From: Sipunculus nudus
Lineage: Eukaryota > Annelida > Sipuncula > Golfingiida > Sipunculidae
NCBI GenBank assembly: GCA_026874595.1
Contig: CM049322.1
Location: forward strand, 42,148,340 to 42,212,339
DNA length: 64,000 nucleotides
Reading direction: 5' to 3'
Numbering within the stretch: the first letter of the stretch is position 1; the number at the start of each line of letters is the position of its first letter. Positions 37,901 to 52,092 of the stretch are shown here, piece after piece. The notes under the pieces are model-generated. The model was not told the DNA's origin, searched no databases, and saw nothing but the letters and a program-made list of their open reading frames with translations. A program made the position numbers and the translations under genes.

Positions 37901-40900
37901 GAGGCAATCATGTGGTCAGCATACCATGCTTCCAGATTGGATGCTACTGGAGCAGCTTCAAATTGAATTGAGGGCCTGTTGCCTGGCAGCCTCGCCAGGA
38001 ATGATTCGACATGGTATGGAACTTGTGAAAAAAAAAAAAATAACTGAATACCTTAATCCACAGCAAATACCTGTCTTGGTGGTAGGTCAACCGCTTTATA
38101 CAATAGAAAAGACAGTCAAGTGGACCTTCCCCGAGATGTATGGATAAGATATGTTTTTTGTTATGCTAGGAGGGCTTCACATTGGAATGGCTCTCTGGGC
38201 TACTATGGGGGATCTCTTACGCGGGTCTGGGTGGCCTGAAACCCTCACAGAAGCAGGGATCACTAAAACGGAGGTGGCAGCCACATCTTTTTTGAGAGCA
38301 TCGGATCCAATGAGAACCCGTTACGCGCACCAAATCACTGCTGTGGTTCTAGACATTCTCCTGAAGCAGGCTTACAAACATTCTGGACAAGAGGTTGAAT
38401 TTGATGAGTGGCTGGTAACAGGGTGTAAAGAGAAACGAACAATACAAGTCCGGCTGTTCATTTACCAACAGCTTATACTGATGTTCATACGGTCACACCG
38501 GGAACGTAAGTCCAAACGTATGACAGCCTGTTTGAAGCTCTTGGTACCTCTGTTTTTTCCCTAGATCACCCGAACTTCGCTCGGTGGGTTCCTGTCTTCA
38601 TCAGAGACTTGGAGTCTCTTCCATCTGCCATTCTGGAAGAGTTTGAAATAGGACACTGGGTTATTTCAAGAAGCAACCATCGCTTTCCATCCATCCGGAT
38701 TGATCATGCCCATGAGCAGGCTAATAAAAGGGTTAAAGGACTAGGTGGGGTGATCGTTATCACTGAAAATCCTGCTATATTAGAGCGCTGGGTTCTCACT
38801 GGTCCTGAAAGAAGTCGTATTGTGGAGCAATTCACAGAAAGTAGTGCCGGGGTTGACATTGAGGAGCTTCCTCATCATGAGGAAGGAAGAGCATCCCAGC
38901 ATCGTTTTTAACGTCATGTTACAGATCTACTGGATGCTATTTTGACCAAAGGAAATCCTTTTGAGGAAACTAGTACAGACCTGGTTACACTAGACAATAA
39001 AGTCTGTGTTGATGAATCCGCTGCAGTGTCTGTTTGTATTTTAGAATCCAGGGGCCAAGAACAATATGAATCTTTCTAGAAAGACGTCCTTGAAAAAAAT
39101 GACGTCCCTTTCAAATCACCAAACAAGAAAAACAACCTGTTGCTTTTCCATGATAAGAAACATCAAAGGAAGACATTACCTCAGAAAAAAAGTGCAACAC
39201 TACAAGCGACATGCAGACTGGTACGGACAGTTATTGTTCGCACTCGATGGCCGTGGTGGAAATCTAAAGGAATTTTTCCGTCATGAATCTTGTTCATACC
39301 CACTAACCCTTTCCTTTGAGGGAGCTCTCAACTCCTGTACGAAATCGGACTTGTTGGCATACGTTTTAGAAACTAATGCAGCCAAGAAACTAGCTGGAGA
39401 TGAGGAGTTAGTGACACCAGATACGTATGTGTTCATTATTATTGATGGTTATGCGCTGATTCACACTCTACCTAGGAAACCAGTACAAGGAAAATCATTC
39501 GATGAATATTTCATGAAAGTTTTCTACCCAAGGATTCGGCATGATATGAAAAGGACAGCAAGAGTTGATGTTATCTGGGACCAGTACCATACATTTACAA
39601 TCAAAGGAAGGTGAACGAGAGAAACTGGTACACGGCAGCCCATGTCTGGCAGTGCAAAGGTCCCACGAAACTGGCAAATTTTCTTAACAAATGCAGACAA
39701 CAAGAAGGAATTCTACAAAACAGATCGGAATGCAGTTTCAAGATGATAAGTCAGTCCATATAACTTCGGCTGATCATGTACTCCATGCAGGTAATGGCAC
39801 TCCTATGGGAAGTGCAATCATGAGGAGGCAGATACACGTGTCCTGGTACATCTTCTCCATGTCCTCCAATACTCATCACTATGGATGGTACATACCGGAG
39901 ACACAGATGTTGTAGTAATACTTCTCAGTAATTACCACCACATCATAACGGGAAACCTTAAAGCAGAAATCTGGATTTCTTTCAGAAGTGGAAAAGACAC
40001 CAAAATGATCTCTTAACTGCATAGCTATAAGCTTAGGTGAGAAAATGTACAAGGGAATGGCTCTATTACATGCTCTCACAGGTTCAGACAGCACATCAGC
40101 CTTTAAGTTTAAGGGAAAGAGGTCCTGTTTCAAGACCGAGAACAAAGTTTCCACACCTTATGGGAGAGTTGCATCTGTTGCCAGCATTCCATATCAGATA
40201 ACATCACAACTGAAAGAGGTTGTGACTCATTTTGTCTGCAGACTGTACACCAGTGAACGTTGCCTTGATTATGCCAATGTTGATCTGCTCAAAATGAAAA
40301 TGTTCTGTCACAAGACCAGGGATGTGGAGAGAATACCCCCAACCAGCGATGCTCTGGAGCAGCATCTCAAAAGAAACGACTTTAAGTAAGTATTTTGATT
40401 ACAGCTCATGAGCCGATGATGTCCGTGCAAGATCCCTGCGATCATGGATGGAATGAGACAAACAATAAACTGGTTCTGGTTTGGACGACACTACCTGGGA
40501 TGTCTTCGATCTTGATGTAAAGTGCTCCTGCACAAAAACATGTTCATGGTGCAAGTGCAGAAAAACAAATTTCAGATGTAGACGTTTGTGCAAATGCACA
40601 TGTCTTAATGACTTATGAACGCTTTGAAGTCAGTTAATACTGGTAAATGTTTCTATGCTCATGACACATTAAAACTATTTATGAACTTGTTTTCTTAGGT
40701 ATTTGTTTATAAATTACATATAAAAATTAGATACGTACGTGTTGCGTCTCTTGCAGCATTTTATTGCAGAGTAAATGACTTAAAATATATTCTAACTGGA
40801 AGAATAAATCAAATGCTAAAGCCATTTTTATATGATCATTTTTCTGAAGACCCGTATTCAGAGAACTCAAGGCACCAAGCGCCCCCTAGTGGCCGGATCA

Positions 40901-41694
40901 TTGTCCACTTAGTCCAAAGTTGTAGTTTAGGTCACCACCTTTAATTTGATACCAAAAAGTAAACTTTTGCATCAATCTCCAATGACTGGCTCCCGGGGTC
41001 CCCCACTATAACCTTAAAATCTGTAACCCTAAACAAAATCAAGCTGAACCAACACAATGAATTATTGAAACAACGCAATGAAAGCCGCTGTAAAATTAAC
41101 CTCAACGCATTCGGCGTAAACGCACATACAACAAAATACATACACAATTTAGGTTGCATTTACGCTCCGACATACAACGGACAGTAGACTACAAACATTC
41201 TTGTCCAAATGAGGGCTTTAGCTAACATGGCTTACTAACGCGTGGCCACCCGAAAACCATCTCGTGGAAACGAGACATCATCGCGTTCGAACGAGATAAT
41301 TCTCGCGTGGCCACGAGATGCTATCGCGTGGGAACGAGACAGTTATCGCGTGGCCACGCGATACAAACAAAAATACAGATACTGCCTACTCTTAGTGTAG
41401 GGTGATAACGAAAAAGACTAACGGGAAAGTTATAGTCAGCAGTGTGATGTTAAGGCAAATGACTTTTTGAATAATAGTACATACCCCCCCCCTCCCCAAC
41501 CCCTTTCCGGGTTTTTCACAATCAGTCACTAGACGGTTCCACAGCCGGTCAAAAATGACTTACCAGCGCGAGCGTCCCAAATAATGTTCTGCTGGTACTG
41601 GTGCTGTTCACGAAGTCTACAGCAGCGTGAATCAACCCCGCCTGGTCCTTGGTTGTAGCCACGTTCTCTTCAATGCTCGCTGAATAAACACACA

Positions 41695-41784
<90 letters not shown>

Positions 41785-44700
41785 AATTACTTAAAAACAA
41801 TGAGGCCCCGTATAATTGGCTCCAGATTATAATTATTATACCACCGCCAGGTGGCGAGAGGTGTGATGCTTTATCCTTGATTTGTCTGTCAATTAAATCT
41901 TTGCAAAAATTTATGGCCAAGTTTCGTTGATTTTTTATAGACATCGGAAAATCCTAAGGAACGTTGTAGATTTAAGATAATCTAGGTTACCGTAAGCAAA
42001 TTTTACGAAAGTACCTGGGAATATGGGCCAAAAAGGTGAATGCAAACTCGGCGGATACTTGCATTCATTTTCAATTGAGCACCAAGTTACCTTTTGGGTC
42101 CCAGAGAATCGTGACGTCAGCACCTGCCTCCCGAGCAACCGCGAACTTTGATTCCTTTATTGAGAATTAGCAAATAAAATCTTAATTATATATTATTATT
42201 TAGATACGCCAATTGCGTTTATGAATATATGTCCAATATAAGTATTTATTACCATTTGCAGTTAGGCATGCTTTACCGTATCATGCTAAAAAAGCCATAC
42301 ATTAACTCTATAGATTATACTAAACACATAGCTAGTTGACTTTATTCTAAGATTTATTTTTTCCATGGACCTTTTATATTGAAAAAAAATGAAAAATTAC
42401 TTTTAAGATATTATATTATCCCAACATCATAAATGTATATATTTACCATATATTTCTCCAGTTTAGTTTCTCCTGTTACTAAAATTAAATGTTTGCGGAC
42501 GGAAATACTTGTTGCGCGTTACTCAGGGATGCCTCGGCCACAATGATCCGTGTTTCTTTGGGAAACAGAGACTTTGCCATCTGTATCCCCCACAAACCTA
42601 GTCCTCCGGCTCCCACAATCAAGAGATTTCCATAACCTGATAATAATTTACAAATTTTTAATAAGATATAGTATTTGCCGCTTTAGGGAGAGACATTTTC
42701 GCATAGCTTGAAGCACGAGTTTGCGAGATTGTAGAATTGGACATTCCATATGTATGTGAGATGCCTTCGTGACATCTACTCTAATTTCGCAATAGTTACT
42801 GTGGTTATCCTTTCGTTTGCGGAAGTTCCAAATTCACGATCTTCGAGACGCGGAATAATCGCGAAAATAAAACCATCATGTATCAGACTCCATGTGCACA
42901 TTGAAGACAGATATTCTGTAACCTCAATGTAGTCACACGTATACTGTGCCTGTAGCATCAATATTAGAATGGACACTTTTTATGTTAACTTTGATTCAAA
43001 AATTGGTGATTTAAATAGATTCAATTCTTTTGAATATATCTACTTCACCTTCTCGACGTTCCCTCAGCTCCTTGTACAGTAATACAAGTTATATTCAGGA
43101 AAGCATTGCATTGATTCTTTCATCACGGTGCATTTATATCGTGGTAAACGACCCATAATCTTAACATAAGGCTATGATGGATTAACACAAAAGAAAACAT
43201 TTGAACTCATTTGAGTATATTAATAATTTGATATATTACATTATAGTATAATTTATATATAACGTATAATATTATATTAATAATAATTTAATTTACGTGC
43301 AAAGGCAGCGATTCATCAGCCCTCTCAACAATATTTAACAGTTCATCACTGTAACAGTAAGTGTCTGTTAAAATCACAAATGTAATTTGGTCAAGGAATA
43401 ATAATTTCATTAATCGATGGTACTTTATTAATATTTATAACATTATAAATTAAAATCAACATGTCTTTAGGCATCATTTTGTGTGTGGTATCACAGAATT
43501 AACATTTTTTTTTATCAAAGCTGGTGGGCAAAAAACATTGTAACCGCAATCCCTAATGTAATAATTATAACAATAGTGCACGTTATTAAAATAGGGGTTA
43601 TGAGAACCAGCTCATTTGTAACCCCTAATGTAATAATTATTACAATAGGGAACGTAACACTGCGGGCAGTGACCCGTGCGAGCCATGCCTGTTTCCATGC
43701 AGTCAGAAATTCAAAAAACATGCGGAGGAAGCTACCAATATGCTGAGATAAAACGGAACTCTCCTCCCTCGTGTTAGGTTTTGATGTTTAGTATTTAAAA
43801 AAGGGTCAAGATTGGTCTAGTTTATGTTACGTGACAGCGTTCCTGAAGACCATGAGACGTTGTCAGAAAAAAAATACATCCTCAGAGAGCCTTATTGTGC
43901 GTTCCTCGCTGAAGGATGTAACGGTACACTGACAGGCAATACGCTGGTCGTAATGGCCGAAATGGCGCTAAGTTACTGTACGTTAAACGCGAAAATGAAA
44001 CCCTCGCCAATATGAAGTCAACCACAGTTTGCGCCGTGGGCTATGTTTTTTGTTTGTTGGGGGGGGGGGGGGGGGGAGGGGGGCATGGCAGTTATCCTTC
44101 GGACTGTGCCTCTCACATTTTCTCTAAAAAAACGGCCCAATCTATACCCGGTATTCTTCATTTGTTTAGTCATCTCTAGCTATGGTACGCTAAGCTGGGT
44201 TTTGCTACGAGTCAGTGGGCACAGTACCAAGACCATTCATAACACGGCATCAGGGGAGTTAAGGCTCGACGGACAATGCCAAACGTCGATCTCATCGGTC
44301 TGTACATTTGCCAACAGCGTGGTGGTGAAACCCGGCAAACCACACAATTGCAAGCAATGGTAGAAGAAGTCATAGAAAGATTGCAGAGTATAATCACTGG
44401 AGTCTGCGTGATCTTTTTTTATGTTTAATACTGTAGCAGTAAAATACTAACGGTTTTTACTTTAATGAGATATTTCAACCTCGTGATGCCTTATTCTCGA
44501 AAAACGATTACAATAGGATTAAAATGCACTTCTATGCATAAGATATCGTCATATTTGAAAATAAATCACCGGTAATCTTTAAAACAGGATTTGTCAAGGT
44601 AATATTTAACACAGTAGCAGGGTTATTAAAGACATGCATATCGCATTCCGCTGCTCGGATATGTTAATTCAAACACGAAATCACACAAAAATACCTTTCC

Positions 44701-46381
44701 AGATTTCCATTAGGTTCTGTTATGGCGTGATCTTTTTTTATGTTTAATACTGTAGCAGTAAAATACTAACGGTTTTTACTTTAATGAGATATTTCAACCT
44801 CGTGATGCCTTATTCTCGAAAAACTATTACAATAGGATAAAAATGCACTTCTATGCATAAGATATCGTCATATTTGAAAATAAATCACCGGTAATCTTTA
44901 AAACAGGATTTGTCAAGGTAATATTTAACACAGTAGCAGGGTTATTAAAGACATGCATATCGCATTCTGCTGCTCGGATATGTTAATTCAAACACGAAAT
45001 CACACAAAAATACCTTTCCAGATTTCCATTAGGTTCTGTTATGGTATGTTGCTTGTCTGTGGCCTTAGGCAATAAATTTTTACCGAATTTTAAGAGTTAT
45101 CTTCTCACATTGACACCAAAAAAAGGATAATGTTCTCTTCCTGAATTCACTTGTAGCATATGTTCAAGTTTGGTTTCCGTCATCAGATTAATTTACCGAA
45201 AAAAATCGTTTTGTTTCCTTTTTTTCACTTTCATCTAATTTAATTTTGTATTTTAAAAATACTCGCATACACACATACAATAGAATGATCCACATTTGAC
45301 ATACCGTAACAACTTATGAAATCCTCTATTACAGGTTTCGTCAGCATGATGGCCCTATATGACGTGATGCCGCTGCATGGCAGTAGAGCGGCGACATCTA
45401 GCGGTATATTTTGGGGAACCTTCAGCAAGCAATCGGCGCGATCGACTACGACGTACTCCTGAAACCTTGTGGCATAAAATAAATAAATACAAAATATCAG
45501 ACCGCTTATCCTGAGACCTCTCCGAATTAAATAAATTAAATTATTATTTAAATTAATTGCTTGTGCTATAAATGATTTTGTTTTATTTGACAAGTTACAA
45601 CTGATAACATAACCCTTATTTTGGACAATGTGTTTGAATTTTGAAGTTTTTTTTTTCTCAAAGGAAGACTGCTTTAACACAATAAATTAACTAAAACAAC
45701 GGGCAGAAATACAGTTTCAACCTGTTTCAATTTTTCAGATTTTCAATCTGTTTGGACTCCAATCCTACGTCCAGTAAAATTTTAAAATGAGGACAATACT
45801 ATAAAAATGTAATATATTCTATATAGTGTTTATAGGTATTAATCAGGAATGACACAGAATTCCTGACAGTAAAGCGGACAGTATATATGCGTGAGACTGT
45901 ACATAGTCTTGAATGCATTTATTTTTGCATAATTGAAACAAACGAAAAAAAAAACTTATTTAACATTGGCAGTCCTGATTTCATAGTATGCATATCATAA
46001 TTTGCAAATTATTAACTGAAACAAGTAGAACTTAATTAAAAATGGGTGTTATTCTTCGGATTCTTGTATTATTATTACATGCATTAAATAGATGAACCGG
46101 TTGGACAAGTTCATCCATAGTAAAGGACCACACATAGTTGGCCCAGACCAGCACCGGACCACCAGAGGGTGGTCCTGTCCGGTCATTTAATGTCAGTAGG
46201 TTTTAAACTCGAAATAAGAGTATGTTTAAATCGTTTATTTTGTGTAAAATGATATAAATATATACACACATATATATATATATATCTATATATGTGTGTG
46301 TGTGTGTGAGAGAGAGGGTCAGGGATGATAATGAAGACATATTGTTTATAAGAGATTCACAGAAAAAACATCCCTTATATA

Positions 46382-46451
<70 letters not shown>

Positions 46452-47272
46452 TATTTGTTTATTTTGTGCAGGATTTTACACAGCTTAACACGTACTTGAC
46501 ATTCTGATTCGTGTTAGGCGCAAGCCCTGTGTGTTGCTATGGGAACCACACTGGTTGAACTCTGGCTTGCTTGCAGTGTGTAAAAACACTCGTTGAGTTC
46601 TAAAAGCATCGAGTCTGTTCTTTGGTAATTTCCATGCCTAGAAGTTTCTAGACTTCGGGTGAAAAAGCTATAAATAGGGGCTGTGTTTAGAGCCGGGAGA
46701 AAGGAAAATACAGCGGGAACTAAAGGGTGCGACTTTCTCGTCAGTCTTGGGACCTGCTCCGATAATTGCATAATTACAGATATTCTAAGGACTTAAAACA
46801 GACTTTATACAGATTTTATACAGATTGTCTACATTTTGCCTTTGGGATTTGCCTGAACTTCACTTCTGGATTACAAAGAATTTCTTCGAGATTTAATTGG
46901 ACTATTCATCGGGAAGATTAACTCGAACTGTTCACGTGGATTATTTGTGCTAAAAGACTCTTGTTGGACTGTGACAGTTGTGGTATCCAGAAATCACAGC
47001 CTAGGATCCGGACTCTGGTAATGTACCTTTTTTATTATTGTTATGTGTTAAATACTGTGTAATTGTATTGATTTAGTGTTTTGTAATATAAGGATTGTTC
47101 TAAGAATAAATTATAATTATTTGTTAACAAAAAAAAAAACATTGTTTTCTTTATTCATTCCCCTAGACATTTCACGGTGCCTTGTGCTGCCGAATATAAT
47201 TTTTTTTATCTCCGTAACAAAAGTTTAAGCTCGTCACGATTACGTGATCTGTTATTATTAGGTTCCGTAACA

Positions 47273-47314
<42 letters not shown>

Positions 47315-50300
47315 TCCTAGCCTCACATTGGCGCCCTGTGTCTGTGTGTGTGTCTGTCTATGAGAACTCTTCAGCCTGGCTGTCCTGTCGGAAAGGTTGA
47401 AGTGAATCTTACCTGTCCGAATGAAAAGCTGACCTGTCCGACTTAAAACTAAAGCTATATTGCGCTACTCGATAAATGTTAAGATATATAAATACATTTA
47501 TATAAATATATAAAGTGACCTGGTCCATACTGAGGAATCAGAACAATTTTGATTTATTTAGAAATATATATGGCCAGCCATTATCGGTTAAGTATTGATT
47601 ATTTTATGAAAACTTATGCAAATTTTATTTAAAGATGTTATTGTTGAAAATCTCACAAAATATCACACTCAATTTTAAAGCCTTTACAAACAGAGTTAAT
47701 ACATATATCTACATTTTTTTCAATTAAAATAATTTTCAACAATATTCTTAAATTATTATTTTAAAACTAAATATAAATAAAAATGTTTGAGTTTATATTG
47801 AAAATCAACACTTTAATCAATATAATCAATGATCATTCACATTTTACAGGGATTCATATTTTTTTCTTAAATGTTCCTGCATTGCAATATATTAAAGAAT
47901 ATTGTGATTTATGATAAACAAAAAAATCCGCTTCATGAAAATGTTTCTTTAATGTTACAGGTTGAAAAATCATCATATTAAAGTTAATTTAAATGTCATG
48001 ATATGTTATGTCAATAGGATTGGCCTTCAAGATTTTGCAAGACCATCCTGTGAACATTACTGTCAGTTGGTCGGCAGGGAAGCAATTAAAACCTCTATTA
48101 TCGCTCATGGGGCGATCAAGAAAACAATCGAAATCTTTTCATTTAAAAGTTATTAATTGAAATAGTTTTGCATGTTTTATTCCTTAGATCATAAACATAT
48201 GTCAAAATATTTATTTTTGAGGAATTACCTATTTTATAGGAGTTACAGGTTTTAATGTACAAAATGTCAAAATCCCAGGTAGGGGAACGGGGATCAATGA
48301 GGTCACAGAGCTGTCTGGTTTGAATATATTAATAAGGGAATTCCTATTCAAATGATATCATGTGACAAATGTTCCCAATAGTGACAAAGGAAATTCTGGA
48401 AATAAACATTGAATATGAATTCATACATAATTAGATAGGTAACAGGAGTGATGCCGATCTTTTTGAAGGATGTTTAAGTCGGTAAAGTCTGACCGCACAA
48501 CGGTACCTGCAGGTTCCGTCTACACGGTCACTCGGTCATATAATGTAAATAATGACACATTTGACCTTTGCCACGGTATCATGAGACTGATTTGTGTTTA
48601 TAATAAAGGCTGATGGGGATACATTAAAGAGTGGCGGTAAGAAATTAAATCATAGCCGTTCGCGGGTCCCAGCCGCGTGCCGCACTCCACTAACTATAAC
48701 GGAACACACGGCTGACGAACCAAGAACAATTAACCAGGTACACAGGAAACTTGAAAACCAAGACATTTGTTCTTTTCATGCAAATATAACATAAAGGTGC
48801 CCACAAATTAACCATTGGTTACCATATATAATACGAAGTGTTTGTCAGTCACCCCAGCATGAACCGGGGCTGCCCGACCGACAGGTCAGGTCGGCTCCAG
48901 GCTGTCCGACTTGTGAAATTGCCTGTCTTAGGCGGTCGGACAGCCGTTAATATCGGGCGCTGCTCTCTTTCTCAGTGTTGTGTGATTGTTTACCCTCCAT
49001 CCAGAAATATCCCTAGTTGATAGTCGAAAGCTGTAGGACAGAGAACATCATTTCCGGCTGCGCAGCGCTCACATTTTCCACATCCGGGGCATGAAAACAC
49101 CATCACCTTGTCGCCGCGTGACACTCCATGTCGCCCTGGCAACAAATCAGTATATTCACGGATAAAATCACATCAACACTGAATATATAGAGTGAGAACA
49201 TTTTCCATTTATATTTATAGACTTTTAAACATAAATTTAACATTTTATGAGATCTCAAGTTAGTCTTTTTGAAATGTGCACGTGCTTTAAGTTCAGAATG
49301 TCAACCAGTCTCGATGTACCACTGTTGCGGGTCCTTGGTGTGTATCATCCCCATTGCTGGGTTATAAGGGGCAGTCGTTTGTGAGTGAAACACGACTGTT
49401 TGGCACAGTCTTCCTATTAAGCCTGTAGAGCGCTAACCCGGGGTGGGGGCCGACCGTAAAAAATCTCACTACCTCAGCTGTGATTCGGACTTACGACCTC
49501 CCGGCTTTCAGCCCCGTGATCTGCCCCTAAACCACGGTTACCGGTGAAACAAAATACAGTGAAACGCCTACTTGCGGACAACTCAGTAAGGCGGACAACT
49601 CACTAATGTGGACGCCAAATCTCAGTATCTTCAAATTTGTCTCCATATTATGTTTAACGTAAACTCAGTTAAGCGGACAACTCAATATCCCGGACAACGG
49701 ACAAAATTTCCCGCCCGCATATCCAGTACATATTTCGACCATCTAAAGCGGACACACATGGCGGGCTCTATTTTTGTTCATATATCTGCCGGGAGTTGGC
49801 GCTCCGAGGTCGTGACCTCGCATGACCCGTTTGGCCAAAGCGACAGCCCGAGGAAAAGCGTAATTTGGTGAACCATCGTGATGTTACATGTGAATATTAA
49901 GTCTAAATTGTTGTTCATTTCTATAAATGTGTAGATATCACAATCATCACTTTATTAAGATTGACTGGTCAATCAGAAAAAAAAAAACTGAGCTTTCAAC
50001 AGCTTTTCATTTGACAAGACCACCATCCAAGATTAAAAGTTCGAGCATTGCAATCGGCGTCCGGCCAGGGGAGCCTTCACTGGTAAAGCCTTGCTCCCAA
50101 CCCGCCGTACTTGCAAGTGCGTGCCGTCTACTTGCAAAAACGTGAGCAAAAGTTGGGGATCCATACGTGGGGAGTACCGCCTCAGTACGGATATGGGAGC
50201 ACGCAGACACGCCGTAGCACTTTTAGTGCACCAGGAACTTTCGCTGCGTTCGGGCTGCGGTCGGGCTACGGATTCAGCCCCGGTACGCGTGCCCTCTACA

Positions 50301-52050
50301 GCCAATGAGCGCACTTACAATATGCGAGTGAGTAAGGACCCCGTACGTGAGCAGCACGTGTAAGTACGGCTTCCGTACGATAACGTGACAATCGCACGGA
50401 GATCTACGCTCACGAGGCAGCGGAAATCTTGCGCTTCTAAAGAAGCTACAGATTTTCGCACTGCCTGCTTTGACCGTTTATGATACATTTGAACACCAGG
50501 TGGTGCTGGATGGCCTGTCTGCTGAAAAAAAAAAACTGCTGATGTCACAAGCAGCCATCCAAATGCAGTTCAACAAACACTCGACAGGCATCAGGCTCCG
50601 CCAAGAAACCACGTGTCGGGCAATACTCTCTGAGCCCGTGGCCTGTTCAAACGGCCGCCGGGGCGATGAGCTGTCACTCAAAACGAAATGAACATCATGG
50701 GCCCCGTGTATTCCTCGCTTGGCTAGTAAATCGTGTTGTCTTCAGCACAGGGTCTCATCTGATTGGACCAAAATACAGCGCTCCCCTCTGGTGTAGAGAT
50801 TCAGGATACAAGGTCATAACAAACAGCGGTCAAGACATAGGTAGTTGGCCTATGGGTAAAGCGCTGTGTAAAGAGCGTAACGGAGATCGTACGTTACGAG
50901 CACGTTGTAAGCAAGTACAACTCACCTACCACGTGCGCAACGTACGTTGCACGCAACCCCTCACTGGCGACGTAGGCCTACTTACACCTTGCACAACCGT
51001 GCGAGTGACTTCCGCTGACGTACTCGCTGCTCTTGCAACTCCCTCCCCACGTTTTCAGAAAAACGTAGCGGTCGTTGCATCTCCTTAAAACGTAAGGACT
51101 AAAAACACGCACGGTGGGTTGTGACCGGGGCTTTAGCGACAGTTTGCACTTTGTTATTGTGAATGCGTGTGAAGACAAATAATCATGCCGTCCGGATGCT
51201 GTCAATAATCAATCTTCAATATACCTAGTGCAACCATCCATGAACCATGCTTACTTAGAAGATGAAGCACGGTACATCGAAGTGAAACTGCCTAGATTAG
51301 TGTGTGAGGCCTAGCTGATAAAGTTGAAAGAGCGAAAGAAAGTGTTTGTCTTTTCCTTTTTTTAATAATAATATTTTATTAATTACAAATGCATATTTAA
51401 CCTATTTGGAAAATTATTTAAATAAAGTTTACGTATTTCAAATTAAGAGTAAACATTATCAAAACATTGGATATCAGTATCATTTAATGAAGAATTGACG
51501 CAATATTACAAACTCCTCTAAACAGGACAACTCACTAATACGGACAAAATTGTCCAGTCCCTTGGGTGTCCGGCTTAGAGGAGCTTCACTCTATTCTTAT
51601 AACATCCTCATGATGTCCTAAACCAAAATGTTTATAGGATAAGCGGGTTCTATAACTAATCATTCGTATAAACGGAAGTAGGATATACTTAAACATAATG
51701 TGTCACCTAAATCCGAAAATCTGGACGACAAATCTCCGGATAACCGAGAAATGTCTTCCTACCTGAATCAACCTCTGAGCCCAGGCTGTAAACTTCTCCC
51801 ACTATCTCATGTCCTGTTAATGGGAGAAAATAAATATAGTACTGAGATGCATATAGATGATATGATATTAAAGGATAGTTATCTAACGCATATACGTCTG
51901 AAGCGATCAGTCACGTTTAGTTAAAAAAAAATCTGACGCCAGATGGTAACAGTTATGTCAACAAAAACATGTTGTTATAATATCATGTATTATTATTATT
52001 ATTATTATTAGTAGTAGTAGTAGTAGTAGTAGTAGTATAAGTATTGCTCT

Positions 52051-52092
<42 letters not shown>

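Larger units (their letters stand above)
33682..41005 (+). mobile_element. 7.3-kb DNA transposon with long terminal inverted repeats, possibly Academ-like
   Basis: The ends at 33682-33829 and 40871-41005 are inverted copies of about 140 bp. Both contain (inward) AGTGGACAATGATC, a GCCC/CACTAGGGGGCGCTTGG block and an AAGTTTRCTTTT...TATCAAATT block. Comparison with intron 8 of gene A (7490-7530) shows an uninterrupted site there, so this is an insertion. The internal protein reads from left to right. Host sequence next to the left end is CTAATA and next to the right end ATAACC, consistent with a 3-4 bp target duplication but not decisive. Academ is proposed because the protein combines an N-terminal Cys-rich finger region with an XPG-like acidic region; this assignment is inference. 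Confidence 0.75.

Noticed and set aside
50033-51205. Several open frames on both strands in the GC-rich block
   Set aside because: High GC alone lengthens open frames; none shows a domain, a splice pattern or codon bias, and the block has transposon-like inverted ends.
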